This document shows positions 11,546 to 26,500 of a stretch of 64,000 nt of DNA, one piece after another (position 1 is the stretch's first letter; every line of letters begins with the position of its first letter). The DNA is taken from the NCBI GenBank assembly GCA_036186865.1, contig AP025040.1, positions 46,006,321 to 46,070,320 of the forward strand, given 5' to 3'. The stretch comes from Eustoma russellianum (lineage: Eukaryota; Streptophyta; Magnoliopsida; Gentianales; Gentianaceae). The position numbers and the translations under genes were made by a program. The notes beneath the pieces are model-generated. The model did no database searches and was not told the DNA's origin. It worked only from the letters and a program-made list of their open reading frames with translations.

Positions 11546-14500
11546 TGGGGAGGGGAATCGAACTCGAGACCCGGGAATGGGATAAATGATATTCAACCGC
11601 AAGACATAAATGTTTTTCGCATGTGTGTGTATATATATGTTTATATATGTATGTGTATATTCCTCTTGGGTTGGAAGAGAATATATATATATATATATTT
11701 ATATTTATATTTATATATGTATGTATATATTCCTCTTGGGTTGGAAGAGATTTTATTTGGGTAAGTTGGAAAATTTATTGATCAGAACAAATTGCGACAA
11801 TGTAGTAACGAGCATCACCAAGTCTATGAGCCCCAAAAACACAAAACCTGTCTAAAAGTTCCTTTTAATCCTGACATTTATTTTGAACTTTTGCCCATGC
11901 TTGCTGTCTCTATGCTTTATTAGTGATGCTAGTTTGTATATGATATCCAGTCGGAGACTGTCAGCAAGACGTTGGTAAATCAGATGCTCCTCTGCTTTGG
12001 GAGTATGTTTGCGTCACAGGTAATCTTTTCGTTGAACACAATATGGTCCATTTGCTGTTGATAATCAAGTCATAAATAAGTTTTATCGTCTTTGTCACGT
12101 CTTTTGTACCAGGATAGCAGTGGAATGTTGTCACTTCTTGACATGATGCAGCAGTGTCTAAAAGCTGGGAAAAATCAGGCTTGGCATATGACCAATATCA
12201 CTAATATATGTGTTGGTTTACTTGCTGGATTGAAGGTGATACTATCGTCTCAACCTGTAACTGCATATATTATTGATGGATCTTACTTACAATATGATAT
12301 TTGGCTGTCATTCAGGCGCTACTTGCTGTACGACCTGGTCCACTAGGATTGGACATATTGAATGCAGCTCAATCCATCTTTTTGGTTGTGACTGGTTCTA
12401 ATTTTCTTTTGCTGAAATACTTGTTGCTCCTTTTGTATCGAAGCTGACCATTTTATCTTTTTCCTGCATAGAGTATTCTTGGTGAAGGAGACATCTGTGC
12501 ATCCCAACGCAGAGCATCATCCGAAGGCCTTGGTCTTTTAGCTCGTCTTGGTAACGATATCTTTGCAGCCAGATTGGTAAGCCTACTTCTCATGAGCAAG
12601 CAAGAATAGCAGTATATTGGATTTTTGGATGGTCTTATATACTTGATGAAACGACCTCTTCTTTGAGATCATTAGGCAATATTAATTATGTTCTTGTATT
12701 ATATTATCAGGATTTTGTTTTTATTCAGTAGGGTCTATACTATGCAGGGTCTTAGAGAGAAGTTAAATTTGTTCTTTTTTCTCTCTACCACACATTCCTA
12801 ACAGGTTAAAAAACAACCACATTTTTCTTTCTCTCTCCTCTCCACCTTCTTTGCACCGAAAAACGGTCATCTCCCTTTTCTCTCTCCACTAATGGTTACT
12901 TCGTCGCCCATCCCAGCCTGTAATTAACGTCTTTCTACTTGTACTCTCCTGGAACACAACTACAATCCTCTTCTCCGGCCATTTAGGCCACTCTGACCGC
13001 TGCGACAATAGGTTAGAGATCGAAAAACTTATTTTCTACTCAAAATGGCTGGCTTTCTTAATCAAGCTAAGATCTTAACATGTAATCCGTTGTTCGTGCG
13101 AAATCAGTTTGATCTTCACTGCTCAAGCTTGCTTTCAAACTTGAAATCTCATATGCACCGTCAGCTTTTCAGACGATAATGACAAAGGAAAACCTTTCCT
13201 TGCTATCAACCTTGATTTCATAGAGACGAAACAAAAATGGAACACAATTATCATTAGACAAGTTAGGAAAACATGCAGAAGTTTGCTAAAGAAAGATTGA
13301 CCTCAAAGAGGCTTCTGGAATTCAAAAGAATTGATGAAGATCTTTTCATGTTTCGTATCCAGTCTAAAGATACTAAACAAAGTATCCTTGACCTTTCTCC
13401 CTTGTTTTTTTTTTTGAGATTAAAGTCCTGTTTCTTTGGTCCTGAGTCACAAATAAACCCATCCAACGACTTAAGTTAGACACAATCTTAGTTTGGATCC
13501 AACTTCCAAACCTTCGCCTCCATTACTTCAACACACAAGTTCTTAGTGGTCTAGGTATCTTAGTAGGGAAGCCATTATTTATGGATAAGTCTACCACTGC
13601 TCAATCTAGAGTTTCTTTTGATAGAATCTGTGTGGAAATTAAAGCTGACGAATTGCCTCCAAAATCTATACTTTTCATTGATGAGTATGACTAAAAGTGC
13701 TCATCAGAAGTCATCTATGAATGGACGCCTTCTTCTTCTTTTTTTTTTTTTGTAAATAGAAATTTCATATGTATGCCAGGCACACTTGTTTCTATTTATG
13801 CCAGGCACACTTGCTTCTACATGCTTGTGCTTCATATTGTGGACTTACTCTATGGCAATACTTGATTCCTTCTTTTGTTTGTCTGGCATCAATTTTATGT
13901 TTGGAACTTCTGAATAGTTGTTTAGAATCCCAAATGCTGGAGAGGTTGCATCTCAATTATGATTCATGAAGGGGGTACAAATGCAATACGGTCAATAAGG
14001 AACTCACCTTAAATTTTGAGCATTTCAATAAGAGTTTTCACTAAAAATGGTCAATTTTCATAGCCACATTCACAACTCTTGCTAATGTCTAGCTCCTAAA
14101 TTCTGAGAGACATGATTTTGCTTCATACTAGTTACCTAGTTGGAGTGTTTCTTCTTGCGTGTCTTTTGGGTCTCCTTTACACAGTTGGGGTTCATTGATT
14201 TCTATACTTGCATGACACACTTGCTTCTACATGCTTGTGCGTTATATATTGTGGACTTACTCTATGGCACGTTTGGTTCCTTCTTTTATTTTTCTGGCAT
14301 CAAGTTGATGTTATGAACTCCCCAAGAGCTGTTTAGAATCCTAACTTGCTGGTGAGATTGCATATCAATACGTCAGATGTATTTTTGCTTTTGGCTCTAC
14401 TTTAGTCCACTCTTTGTACATAGCATTGTTTGGGAATGGGGTTTCTGACATCATTCACTGAAGATTCTATGTAGTTTGTTTGTCTTGTTCTCAAAGTTTG

Positions 14501-17500
14501 CAACTTCCATGAATAGTTTTTTCATTTTTTATTGTGATATAGGTGTCTTAAGACTGTTTGTAATTGAAACAATGGTGGGGTTTCGTCTGGAAATTCACTG
14601 TTGTAAGCCGCCTATATTTTGAGCAAGTTAGACTTGCTGTTGCTCTTTTATGGTAACTCTATTAAGGCAACGATCTTTTGTAATTTCGTCATTTTTGACT
14701 TATACATGAAAATTCTAACTTACGAAAAAGAAGTTTTTATTCACTAGGAGGATGGTCCGTCATTTCTCCCTCTCTTTCTCTCTCTCCTATCTGGTGTTTA
14801 TCCTCTTCGACTTTACACTTTGTTTCTTTCTTGTGTCGTTTGATTTATTTTCAAAATGAACAGACAAAATTGCTCCTTGGCGAGGTAAATGTGGTCTCAG
14901 ATCCACTTTATGCGGGGTCCATTGCTCTTTCTCTTGGTTGCATCCATCGCAGGTAAGATGGCATAATATCCGTAGTAGGCATAAATGTTCACATATCCGT
15001 AGTAGGCATAAATGTTCAGGTAAGATGACATAAACTCCAGTGTTCAGGTTGCTCTATGGAGAGCACATTAGGCCTTCTTTTTTTTTTTTAGTTAAGAGCA
15101 CATTAGGCCATAATAACTTAAAGGTGTTCTGTCCCTGAATCTTTTGAATCACATTACCTGTCAATGTTGCTACAGTGCAGGAGGGATGACCTTGTCAACT
15201 TTGGTGCCGGCAACAGTGGATGCCATATCTTCCCTAGCTAAGAGTTCCAACACAAATCTACAGATTTGGTCGTTGCATGGACTTCTTTTGACCATAGAAG
15301 CTGCTGGCTTATCTTATGTATCGCATGTCCAGGTATCTAAAATGAAGATTGTGGGACATTCTTTCCTCTATCTAGGAATTATGGTTTCAGTAATTTCAAA
15401 TAGATATATTCTTATGGTTTCTAGTCTTACTGCGTTTGAAGCTACATGGATGTTAGTCAATTGAATGACCTTTTGCCTGACTACCTCTTCACAATATTCA
15501 GGCGGCACTTGTGCTTGCAATGCATATTCTTTTGTCTGAAGAAAGTGGATTGGTTGATCTACAGCAAGGTGTTGGGCGTCTAATAAATACTATTGTTGCT
15601 GTAATTGGACCAGAACTAGCCCCTGGCAGTATATTTTTCTCACGATGCAAGGTAGGCTGCTGGTAGTTTTTTTTTTCACGTTCTTCTGCACCATTTTCTT
15701 TCTGAATATATGGGTGGTTTGAGTTTCATGTTGACTATGTTCCTACACAAAGTCTGTTATTGCAGAGATCAGTTCATGCCAAGAAACAGCAACAGTTCTT
15801 GAGTATGCTCTCTCTTTTTCTTTTTCTTTTCCTTGGAATTCTAACTAATTGCATTGCTCGAGTATAAAACTCTTTAAGCTAACTAGATAGTCAATCATTT
15901 TTCTTGACTCAATAAACTTATCTAGCTAGATCAAGTAGTTTGACTTTGTTCATATCTCTGCAGAAGTGTGCGATTCACGCAGCAGCTTGTTCTTTTTGCG
16001 CCCCAAGCAGTATCTGTGCATTGTCATGTGCAAACTCTCCTGCCAACCTTGTCTTCTAGACAGGTAGTGCATCAGTATGTTTCATGTTCCTCTTTTTCAA
16101 AGTATTTCTGTATTATTGCTCTCAGCTCTTCTTATACCTATTTTGTTTTTCCTGTCAGCCAACTTTAAGGCATCTTGCTCTGTCTACTCTGCGACATCTA
16201 GTTGAAAAGGATCCGGTTAGTGGTTTTGATATTGTGAGTTTTACTTTGCCTTTATATGATGCGTTTAGCGAAATCACTAGCTCCCAAAAAACGTCTTGAT
16301 AACAAGAAACTGAAGATTCACGAAAAGACACGAAGAACACGACAAAAAATATGAGGAAAAAAAGATAATAATGAAGAACGTTGTTAGACTCTCCGTTTGA
16401 ATGCAACTTGCTCACGAACCTTGTTAGGCCCGCTGTTTGTCCACGTTGAGCAACCCTCATTTGATCAGCAACATTCTTGCTAAGAACCTTGGTAGACCAT
16501 TGTAAATCTTCTCGAACAACCTCAGGGTGAATTCAGACACAACTCCTGCTCAAAGAATTGATTGAATTCAAAAAAATGCAGCTTGAGTTGACAAACTCCG
16601 AAAACTCATGAGAACAATAGGCTCAAATTTCTCAAATTTTATTGATGAAAGGGCTGATCAAATAGTGTACAAGGAGACCTATTTATATGCTCCAAAATCC
16701 TTAAAACTTAAAGAAAAAGAAATTTCCTATCTATTAAAATAACCTAAAATAATAATGAAAAAAATGTTGGTCGAAACTTCTATAAAAAACCAGTCTTAGT
16801 TAGTCCTCGCAAGCCCAATTACAATTTTAAAACATCAAAAAGCATGGGAACAAATTTTAGTCCGGCCCATCCTCCTCTTATGCTCTTGTTAGGCTTCTTG
16901 ATGACGCATCATTCCCCTCCTTTTAAAAAGGATTCGTCATCAAATCTAAATCTAGTCTAGAGAAAGAGAATTTAGCCATGAATATGCTTATAACATAAAA
17001 AGAAAAGATAAAGTTAATGTACAAAGCTAGTTTGCTCCAAACTCTACCAGGATCAAATATGAATATGATAAAGAATATGAATAATAAGGTTGAAAGAAAC
17101 TTAAATTTCAATCAGTATATGATACTCAAAAAAACAGAGAGAAGTTAAAAATTGCTCTTCCTTCTCTTTACCATATCTTTTCCATACGATTGAAAATTAA
17201 CCGCTCATTCACCCCCTCTCTCCTTTACACCCATTCTCCACCGCTAACAGTAACATTTCTTTTCACTCTCCACACACAATGGCTACATTGCAGCCCTAAT
17301 TCAACTTGTAATCAACCCATTCTTGCCTGAGAACACCTGATTCGCAACCTCACTTCTCTTTCCCGGCCTAATCGGCCACTTCGACCGTTATAGACTCAAA
17401 AAGAACTTCCTCACTGTTCGTAATGGCTGGGCTTTCTTAAACAAGCTCAGTTACCAACATGTAAACCACAGTTCATACGAAATCAGCTTAGGCATCTTTG

Positions 17501-20500
17501 CTCCAGCCTGATTTCAAGCCTGAAATCACTTCTGCCTTGGAGCTACTTAGATAGAAAAGGATAATAGGAAGCATTTATTTACTATCAACACCGAATTTAA
17601 TAAAGAGACAAAGCTGAAATGGGACACCACCGTAATTGGCCAAGTTATGGAAAATGCAGCTTCTTTCAATATGCAAAATTTTGCAGAAGACAAATGGACC
17701 TGAGCCTCTAGATGAAGACCTCTTCATCTTTATGTATCAATTAGAAGAAACAAAGCAAAGTATCCTTTGCCTTTTCTCTTTGTTATTTGGGAATAAGGTC
17801 ATTTTCCTTCAGCTATGGTCCCAAAACAAACCCATAAAACGACTTAAGTTGGATGCCTTCCAGTATGAGTCCAATTTCCTCACCTTCAACTTCATTATTT
17901 CAAACATGAGATCCTTTGTGGCTTAGGTAGCTTGATAGGGACACCCTTATTTATTGATAGGTCAACCAGAATGCAATCTAGAATCTTCTTTGTTGGAATT
18001 TGTGATGAAATGAAGACTGGAGAATTACCTCGTAAGTCCATACTCTTCACTGATGAATATGAACAAGAATGCTTCAGGAAGTCGCATATGAATGGATGCC
18101 TTCTCAAGGCATAAAATGCAAAACATTTGAGCATCCTTGTGACCCAAGACCTACTCAGCCAAACCAGCTCACTAGACGCACGCCACTTCTCACAAACTGG
18201 TGAACCCCCAGCCTAGTATGCAGGAAAGCTTTAGGGAGGTGCAGCATAGAAAAGATGACACGAATTGAATAAAGGCAAAACTATTGTGCATGAAGCGGTG
18301 CAAATTATAACCAAAGGGAGTGAAGTCACTCCTGTCCTTGACCCTCTTACAGGACAACCCCCCTAAGAAATGCACTAGAAATGAAAATGGTGCTACTATT
18401 ATCACTCCAAACAAATTCAACGCATTATCAGAAAAGGATGAACTGGACTTGGAGATATGTAAGGTCCAAAATTAAACTATAGGTGTAGAAGACATTCAAT
18501 GCTCTTCACCACTCTCCAATGCCCCACCAAGGAAGGACATGCCTCCAATTCTTAAGTTCAAAGGTTAATTGAAGCTGACAAAGGTAGTAAGGATCAGGAG
18601 GTAGGCTGCACTAGTGAAATCAGTGTTAAAAATAGGCGTAGAATAGGTCTAGGAAAGACAAATTCCATCATTGAAACGGGATGATACCCCCTTCCTCTGA
18701 GATAGATTCAGAAGAGCAAACACACATAGATAACATATTTCCAACATATAGAATCACGTAGGCATAACTGTGATACCTCTGTTAACAAATCCAGAATAAG
18801 AAACTTCCCTAGCCCTCTTCATCCTGGTCATGGAAGGGTTTACCCAGCTCCTAAAAACTATAACTCAAGCTCCCCCATTCAGGTATCATCCTAGATGTGA
18901 AAGCCTCAAGCTCAGCCCCTTGGTCTTTGTAGATGACCTCTTTATTCTGTCTTGTGTAGAAGAAAGTTCCATTAGAATCATCAAGGAGACTATGGACACA
19001 TTTGTTGCCCAATCAGGCCTAATTCCAAACCTCTCAACATTTGAAGTCTTTGTGACAAACAACAAACGCAAAGAAGTAGCTTATTGTGAGTTTTCTTGAT
19101 ATGCCATTAGGATCCCTTGGTATCAAGTACCTTGATCTTCCTCTCATAAACAGGAAACTTGCCTGCTCTGACTACTCACCCTTACTGGAAATATTAGGAA
19201 CAAGAATCTCTAGTTAGACAACTTCTAAACTGTCCAATGGAGGGAGGCTGCAGATGATCAGTTCAGTCTTATTAGCCATAGTCAGATACTGGGCAATTGC
19301 CTACTTCCTGCCTAGGAGAGTCCTACGGGAAATTGAGAGTCTTCTATGATCCTTTCTATGGGGTAGTCCAAAAAGGGCAAAAATCAAATGAACAGACTTA
19401 TGTAGGCCAAAACAAGAGGGGGGCTTAGGACTGCCCATCCTAACACAAATGAACAATGGATACCTGATGAAGCAAGTGTGGTCCATTTGTGAAAGTAAGG
19501 AATCTTTATGGGTTAAGCGGGTACATTCAGCCATCCTTAAAGGAAAATCCTTCTGGGAGGCTTTGCCTAGGCAGCAAGACTCCTGGATATGGAAAAGACT
19601 CCTTTGGGTTAGGGACCAATATGAGCAGTTTATTAAACGCATCATTGGAAAATGAACCTCTACTTCCTTCTGGCTTGATTCCTGTCACTCATGAAATCAA
19701 AAATTCCCTAAGCTGAAGCCCAAACTAAATCTCAGTTTAGGAGCCATGGTATAGAGATGATGAAGGAAAATCAATGGACGTTGCCTTTTGGTAGGGGTTG
19801 TGATAATCAAGTTATAAGCTTTTACAACTCCTGCAAAATTATCCCAATTAAATCAAGTGAAGACCACTGGAAGTGGATACCTGCACAACAATTTTCTATC
19901 AAAAGTGCTATAGCTGCCAAAACTCCTCCATCCTCACCTGCCCCAGGTCTAAGATTGTCTGGAGTAGATATCATCTTCCTAGATATGCTTTCATTCTTTG
20001 GATTGCATTTTGGAAGAGGTTACATACTCTGCAATTTAATTCACTGGGCAATCGTGAACACTAACCTATGCCACCTATGCCATTCGAAAAACCAGGAGCA
20101 CCTATTCTTCCAGTGCCCCTTCTCCAATTCTGTTTGGGAAACAGCCTTGTAAAAGTTGTGCTATAAAACTATCGTCCTTTACTGGGATAACCTGCAGGAT
20201 TGGCTACTATCAAACCACAAGTTTTTAAAGTTCCCGAAGGACATAGTATCCTTTAGCTTATCTGTAGTAGTCTACCACATTTGGAGGGAATGCAACCAGA
20301 GGTTCCACCTCTCACAAAGGAAAAATGCACAAACCATTACATGAGATGTTCTGCACACTATTAGACTTGCTGCTATGTCGTGGCGGAGAATTAGGATAAC
20401 ACATTTCAATTGGGAAATAGTAGTAAACATAGAGCTACAAATGACCATTTTCTCTTCCAACTAACGAATCCCTTAAGCACCGGAGAAATGTCCTACTGTC

Positions 20501-23500
20501 TACCAACTTTGTATTGTAAATGTTTATCTCATAGGCGGATATGATTTTAAATAATCCAGAATAATGTTTGCTTCCTTTGAATGTGTCGGTACCTGCTACT
20601 GTGATTACTCAGGCCAGATTTACTGGGATTTTGTGTGGCGTTCCAAGTCTGCTGGTGCCAATTGTGCATGCCAAAGAATCTGTTTTGTGGAAATCCTCAC
20701 CTTATAGTTTTGTTGAAAGAGATGATCAAAATAGTGTCCAAGGGGACTTATTTATAGGCTCTAAAATCCCTGGAACTTAGCAAGAAGAAAAACAAATTTC
20801 CTATCTGACTAAAATAACCAAAAATAATAATGGAAAAAAAATAAAAATGTTGGCTGAAACTCCTATCAAATACATCCTTCCCTAATTAGTCCCAAAAAGC
20901 TCAATTACAATTTTAAAACACCATAAAGCATGTGGACAAATTTTAGTCCGGCCCACCCTCTTTTCATACTCTTGTTAGGCTCCTTCGTGACGCATCATTA
21001 TATCATTTGTATTGATGCTTCTTAATTGCTGCATTTTGTTGAGTGTCAACATCATTGTTCACGAGCTTTCACTCTTTTTTTTTTTACTTCTGTCAAAGGC
21101 CTTGTGCTGTTATGGCTATTTAGCTTGCTCCCTTTTCCTGAGGACTACTGTTGGTGTATCAGGAAGAATAGGAAAATAATAGAAGACTTGTTTGTCTGTT
21201 TTGACCTGGCTTGGGATCTTAATTTTCTACTCTTTTTTCTTCTTCTTTTCCATTAATTTAAAGTTTTATATCATGAAATGGACGGAGCATAAGAGGTATC
21301 ATTATGATGGAGCAAAGTCCCAACCTCTACTTCTACCTACATGATCAAACAAAGCAAAACCAACCCATTTTTCTATTCTTGACAAATGATTTTCAAGTCA
21401 AAACAGCTATCAACTGCCACAGTCCAAAATGATTCGTTCTTCCGGACTCCGCTTCACCAGTTGACAAAAAGCATGGTATTATCCATAACTTCTAAAGCTC
21501 TAGCTCTCGGGCCCTTGCTCACATATTTGTACATATTCTGGTTCCTCTGTTGCCTACCCCATAAACAGCTGTAGCCAGGCTTAACTTCATGACTTCTCTC
21601 TGACATTTAGAAACTCCATGATCTCCACTTAACCAATCGAGGATCTGCTGCCAAGTATGTAGCTTTTGCTTGCATAATATGAACTTTAAGATAGCCCACC
21701 AAATCCTTTTTTTTAGCATGGACAGGAAAATAAGCGGTTGTCCCTATTTTCTTTTTACTGAGAGCCATAACGAAAATGCACTAATTCTGTTGAATAAGCC
21801 CCTAAGCTATTAGCTTGCCGTAGGTTGAAAGTTGATCCAAACTTGTAAGCCACATAATGAAGTGTATCTATCGTACGTTCTTCGTAAAACAATATGATAT
21901 GTCGTCCACCTGGTTACCACAGGGCTAACACACAGGCGTACGTAGTACTTTTCATTGAGAACTATTGAGTTGGGCACCACTTCCCACTGTCATTCACCTG
22001 GTTGCCACCAATAGGGATATTTGTATATTCATCAATGAAGTTCAGAAGCTCCTCATCCCATCCAATGCCACCATGCGTGTTACACTCTCTTTGTTTTTTT
22101 GAGTTTTGGATCCTTTGTATGTGGACAAATCCTTTCTTAATTTTGGTCATTAAAGTGAAACTGCTTTAGAGAATGATGCAGAAGTTTGATCGGCTTAAAA
22201 ACGACGCATACTTGTTGAAAATATTGTATCTTGTCTGTCATAACTAATCATCCTAATCCTTGGGTATGCGTGAAGAATGTGTACGTAATTGTCTTCTTGC
22301 ATGTTACAATCTTATGTGCAACACATTTTTAAACTTTCAGTAGGTATGTTATCATAATATGACTTGTCTACCAATTTTTTTATTCTTCTTCTATGTTAAT
22401 CCACATGGGATCTCTTACATAATTTAAGATTCCTCCTTTTGTTCTTGACTATTCATGGACCCAGAATCTCTCAAACTGATGGATGATGCCATTATTGACA
22501 GGTGTCAATTATTGATGAACAAATAGAGGAGGCTTTGTTTTATATGTTTGATCAAGAGACTGATACCGAGTAAGTTGGCATGTAATTTGGTCTGGTTAAT
22601 GAACATTACCTCAGTTTCTGCTATATGAAGTTGGATGTTGCATGCATTCTTGAATATGGTCTACCTGGTATTAATATGTATCTGGCTGAGTCAGTAATTC
22701 TGTTCATTATATTTATGTCTTGATGGCCTTTTTTGTGTAACTTGTAACTCCATTTTTCATTGTTACGATTTATATCCCACCCTCTATCATAATATATTTT
22801 GCCTCATGAAGTTTCTGTTTATTGGAATAAATTCTCTTCTGTTCACTATTATACTCTGAGCAATAGCCTCGTGGTATTGTCTATTATAATGGCTACCTCT
22901 TTGTATATTTGCATATATCTTTGAAAATTTGACTTACAAAAAAAAGTTGGGTGTTGTTGTCAATCAAGATAAATTTACATCTGGTAGCATGTTTAGACAA
23001 AGTTAATCTTGTCAACTTTTGTTTTATCTGTTGATTATTTATATTTGTGGCCGTTCCTTTGCTTCTTAAGTGTTTGATTAGGTGCTTGTGTGTTGAAAGT
23101 ATACAGTTGTAATATAGTTTGGCAAGTGTAGATGAATGTAATATATCCTAGTATCTATCACATTAATTAGTTCGATAGCTTAGGATTTGAGTAGAGAAGA
23201 TGTAATCCTTTAGTTAGGACAGAAATATCAAATCCCTACAATCATGGGATTTGGACGTATATGGTATTGTATAGAGGTGTATTTATGCCAGAGCAAGTAA
23301 TAAAAAAATATAGAGCAGTTTTTCTCTCTTTGCTCTTCAATTTGTCTTGTTTCATGGTATTAGAGCCACGACTCACATTCATAAACGAGTAAGCACGTCT
23401 ACTATCCGACATCGTCATGAGTTCAGGATGTGATAGTCATGGATCAATAGAGACACCCTCTACGACTAGACCAAGGGCAATGTCTTACTCATCCCTCTAA

Positions 23501-26500
23501 TCTCCCAATGAGGGTTCATCCCTTCAAATTACCAACCACAAACTGAATGGAAATAATTTTCTTCTTTGGTCCCAATCAATGTTGATGGTACTATGAGGAC
23601 GGAGTCAACTAGGCTTCATTTCTGGTGATATACCTCGGCCTGACGTCTCTGACCCAATGTATCAGAAGTGGGAACTCAACAACTCACTTGTTATGACCAA
23701 TCAATTCCATGGAAACACACATTAGCCCAGACATACATGTTCCTTAGGACTGCCAAGGCTGTTTGGGAGGCAATCAAGGAGAACTACTCAGACTTGGAAA
23801 ATGCCTCACAGGTGTTTGAGATAAAAAACAAGCTTAAAGGCATGCGACAAAGGGACCTTGACATTAGAGAATACTATAATGCTCTACAACTCATCTGGCA
23901 AGTACTAGACTTGCATTATGAAACGGACTGGGGTGACATTGAAAACAACATCAAGTTTAAGGGACACTTGAGAAGGAGCGTTTGTATGAGTTCCTGGCTG
24001 GGTTAAACAAAGAACTAGATGAAGTACAAGGACGTATACTTGGCAGAAGGCCGTTGTCACCCCTAAGTGAAACATTTGCGAAAGTAAGAAGAGAGGAGAG
24101 CCGGAGACGGGTGATGCTGGGAGAACATAAGGTTACTTTGTCTGTCCCATTTGACAGGCCTGTAGATAACTCAGCCCTGACCGCTAGGATCACCTCAACT
24201 CGTCCAAACTCACTGCCTAGATGCTCTCACTGCAACAGACTGGGCCACTCACAGTACAAATGTTGGTTTGTTCATGGCATACCCACAAAACCAAAGCCAA
24301 GGAGGCCAACCTATAGCCGAGGACTCCACGTTTCTACTAAGGAAACCTCATCTAGAGACAAAAGGTCAGGCCAAGGCATCTATTGATCAGGCACAACTCA
24401 AACAATTTCTTTCCCTACTAAAGCCCAAGACCGAAACAACCCAAACAGGGAATGGAACCCCACAAGGTATGGCACACTATGTACAAAAAGAACCCCGGAT
24501 ACTTGATACTGGAGCCACATACCATATGACAGGTAATCCTTCGTTATTCTGGATCTATACTCCCAGCAATAGGAACTTAAAGGTTATACTGGCAGATGGA
24601 ACATATTCTTGTGTTGCTGGTAAAGGGACCATTCGGAGAATACCCTTAATAACACTTCAGGGTGTCCTTCATTTTCCTAACCTGAAATGTAACCTCATCT
24701 CACTGAGCAAACTAGCCAGAAATGATCCATGTACTGTTAACTTCTCTAAGAAGTGTAATGCAGGAGCAAAGATCAGTGAAGATGATTTGCATTGCTAGGG
24801 AGAGAGGGGGCCTCTGCTATCTTAAGGAAGAAGACAGCAGTGAGAGAAGATCAGTTTCTAATTTCTTGAATAAGCCCGTATCTCACAATGTAATAGCCAC
24901 CTATCACTCAGACACTGCTGACATTTTGCTATTACATAAGCAACTGGGGCATCTTAGCCTTTTCAATCTCAAAAAATTGTTCCCATCATTGTTTAATAAT
25001 AACGCTTCGTTGTCATTTCACTGTGATGCATGTCAATTTGCCAAACACATAGGAAATTCTTATCTTACTAAGCCTTGTACAGCTATACACCCTTTTTCAC
25101 TTATACACAGTGATATTTGGGGACCTTCACGTATTAAGGGCATCTCAGGCTGAAGGTGGTTTATCACCTTCATTGATGACCATACTAGGGTCTGCTGGGT
25201 TTACTTACTCAAAGATAAAATTGAAGTTTTGACTACCTTTCAAACCTTTTACTCCATTATAAAAAATCAATTCCAGACCACAATTCAAGTTCTACAGCTT
25301 GACAATGGCACTGGTATTTTACTAATGCTCTCTTTACTTATCTAGCCTCTAATGGTATTATTCATCAAAGTACATGTCTTTATACTCCACAGCAGAATAG
25401 AGTGGCAGAACGCAAAAATAGACACCTTCTAGAGGTTGCCAGGACCGTCATGTTCACTATGAATGTCCTTTTATACTTATGGGGTGAAGCCATTCTAACT
25501 TCCTGTCACCTCATCAATCGTCTTCCATCTAAAACTCTTCAATTCCAAGCACCAATTTCCTGTCTCCATTCCAAATATCCTATGTTCCGGGGTGGTCAGT
25601 CTCTCCCACTAAAAATCTTTGGCTGCACAGTAGTTGTTCACGACGGAACGCTTAATCCATCAAAGCTCTCTCCTAGGGCTTATAAATGTGTTTTCATTGT
25701 CTATTCTTCAGCTCAAAAGGGGTATAAGTATTACTCTCCCTTTAAGCGACGGATTGTAGTCTCTATAGATGTCATCTTTCATGAGTCTGTGCCATTCTTT
25801 CCTTCCTCCCAATCCAGGGAAGAATGGTGGACATATTCCATGTTCCCTACGCATCCCTCTATTAATCCAGGTTCATCTCCACTCCTGGATGAAGCACAAA
25901 CCCCTACATGTGTTTCAGGGGGAATTATATGCTTCAGGGAGGGAATCACAACCACAACAAACACCAAGTATCCTACCAACACCAAGTATCATACCTCAGA
26001 GTATCCTACCCATACCCAAAACACAAGGTGAGCGCCTGCCCATACCATAGTCACAAAGTACTCCTCACAGTCCCAAGCTCCTGGTCTAATCTCGCAGACA
26101 AAAGCCTCAGCATGGTGGTGATCCCACTAGCTCCCAGCATATCGAAACATTAGAGCAGATACCTCTCTATGAAGAACAAGGTGAAGTCAGGGATATCCAG
26201 GGTCTGGAAGATCAGGAACAGAAACAGGAACCATGGGAAGTTGATCTACATATTGCATTGAGGAAAGGGAAGAGGGCATGTACCCATCAACCCATGTCTA
26301 AGTTCGTTTCCAATTACATACTATCTTCTATCTTCTCAGGATTCACAGCAACCCTGATTGTAGAAAAAACACCTGAGGACATTGAGAATGGCTTGCAAAT
26401 CCTAAGTGGCAGCAGCTGTTCAAGATGAGATCAAGACATTAGAGGAAAGCCATACTTGGGAGGTGGTAAGTTTGCCAAATGGAAAGCAGCCAGTGGGTGT

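Noticed and set aside
11375..11855. Open frames rich in Ile-Tyr on both strands
   Set aside because: They are translations of the TA microsatellite, with no start context or similarity.
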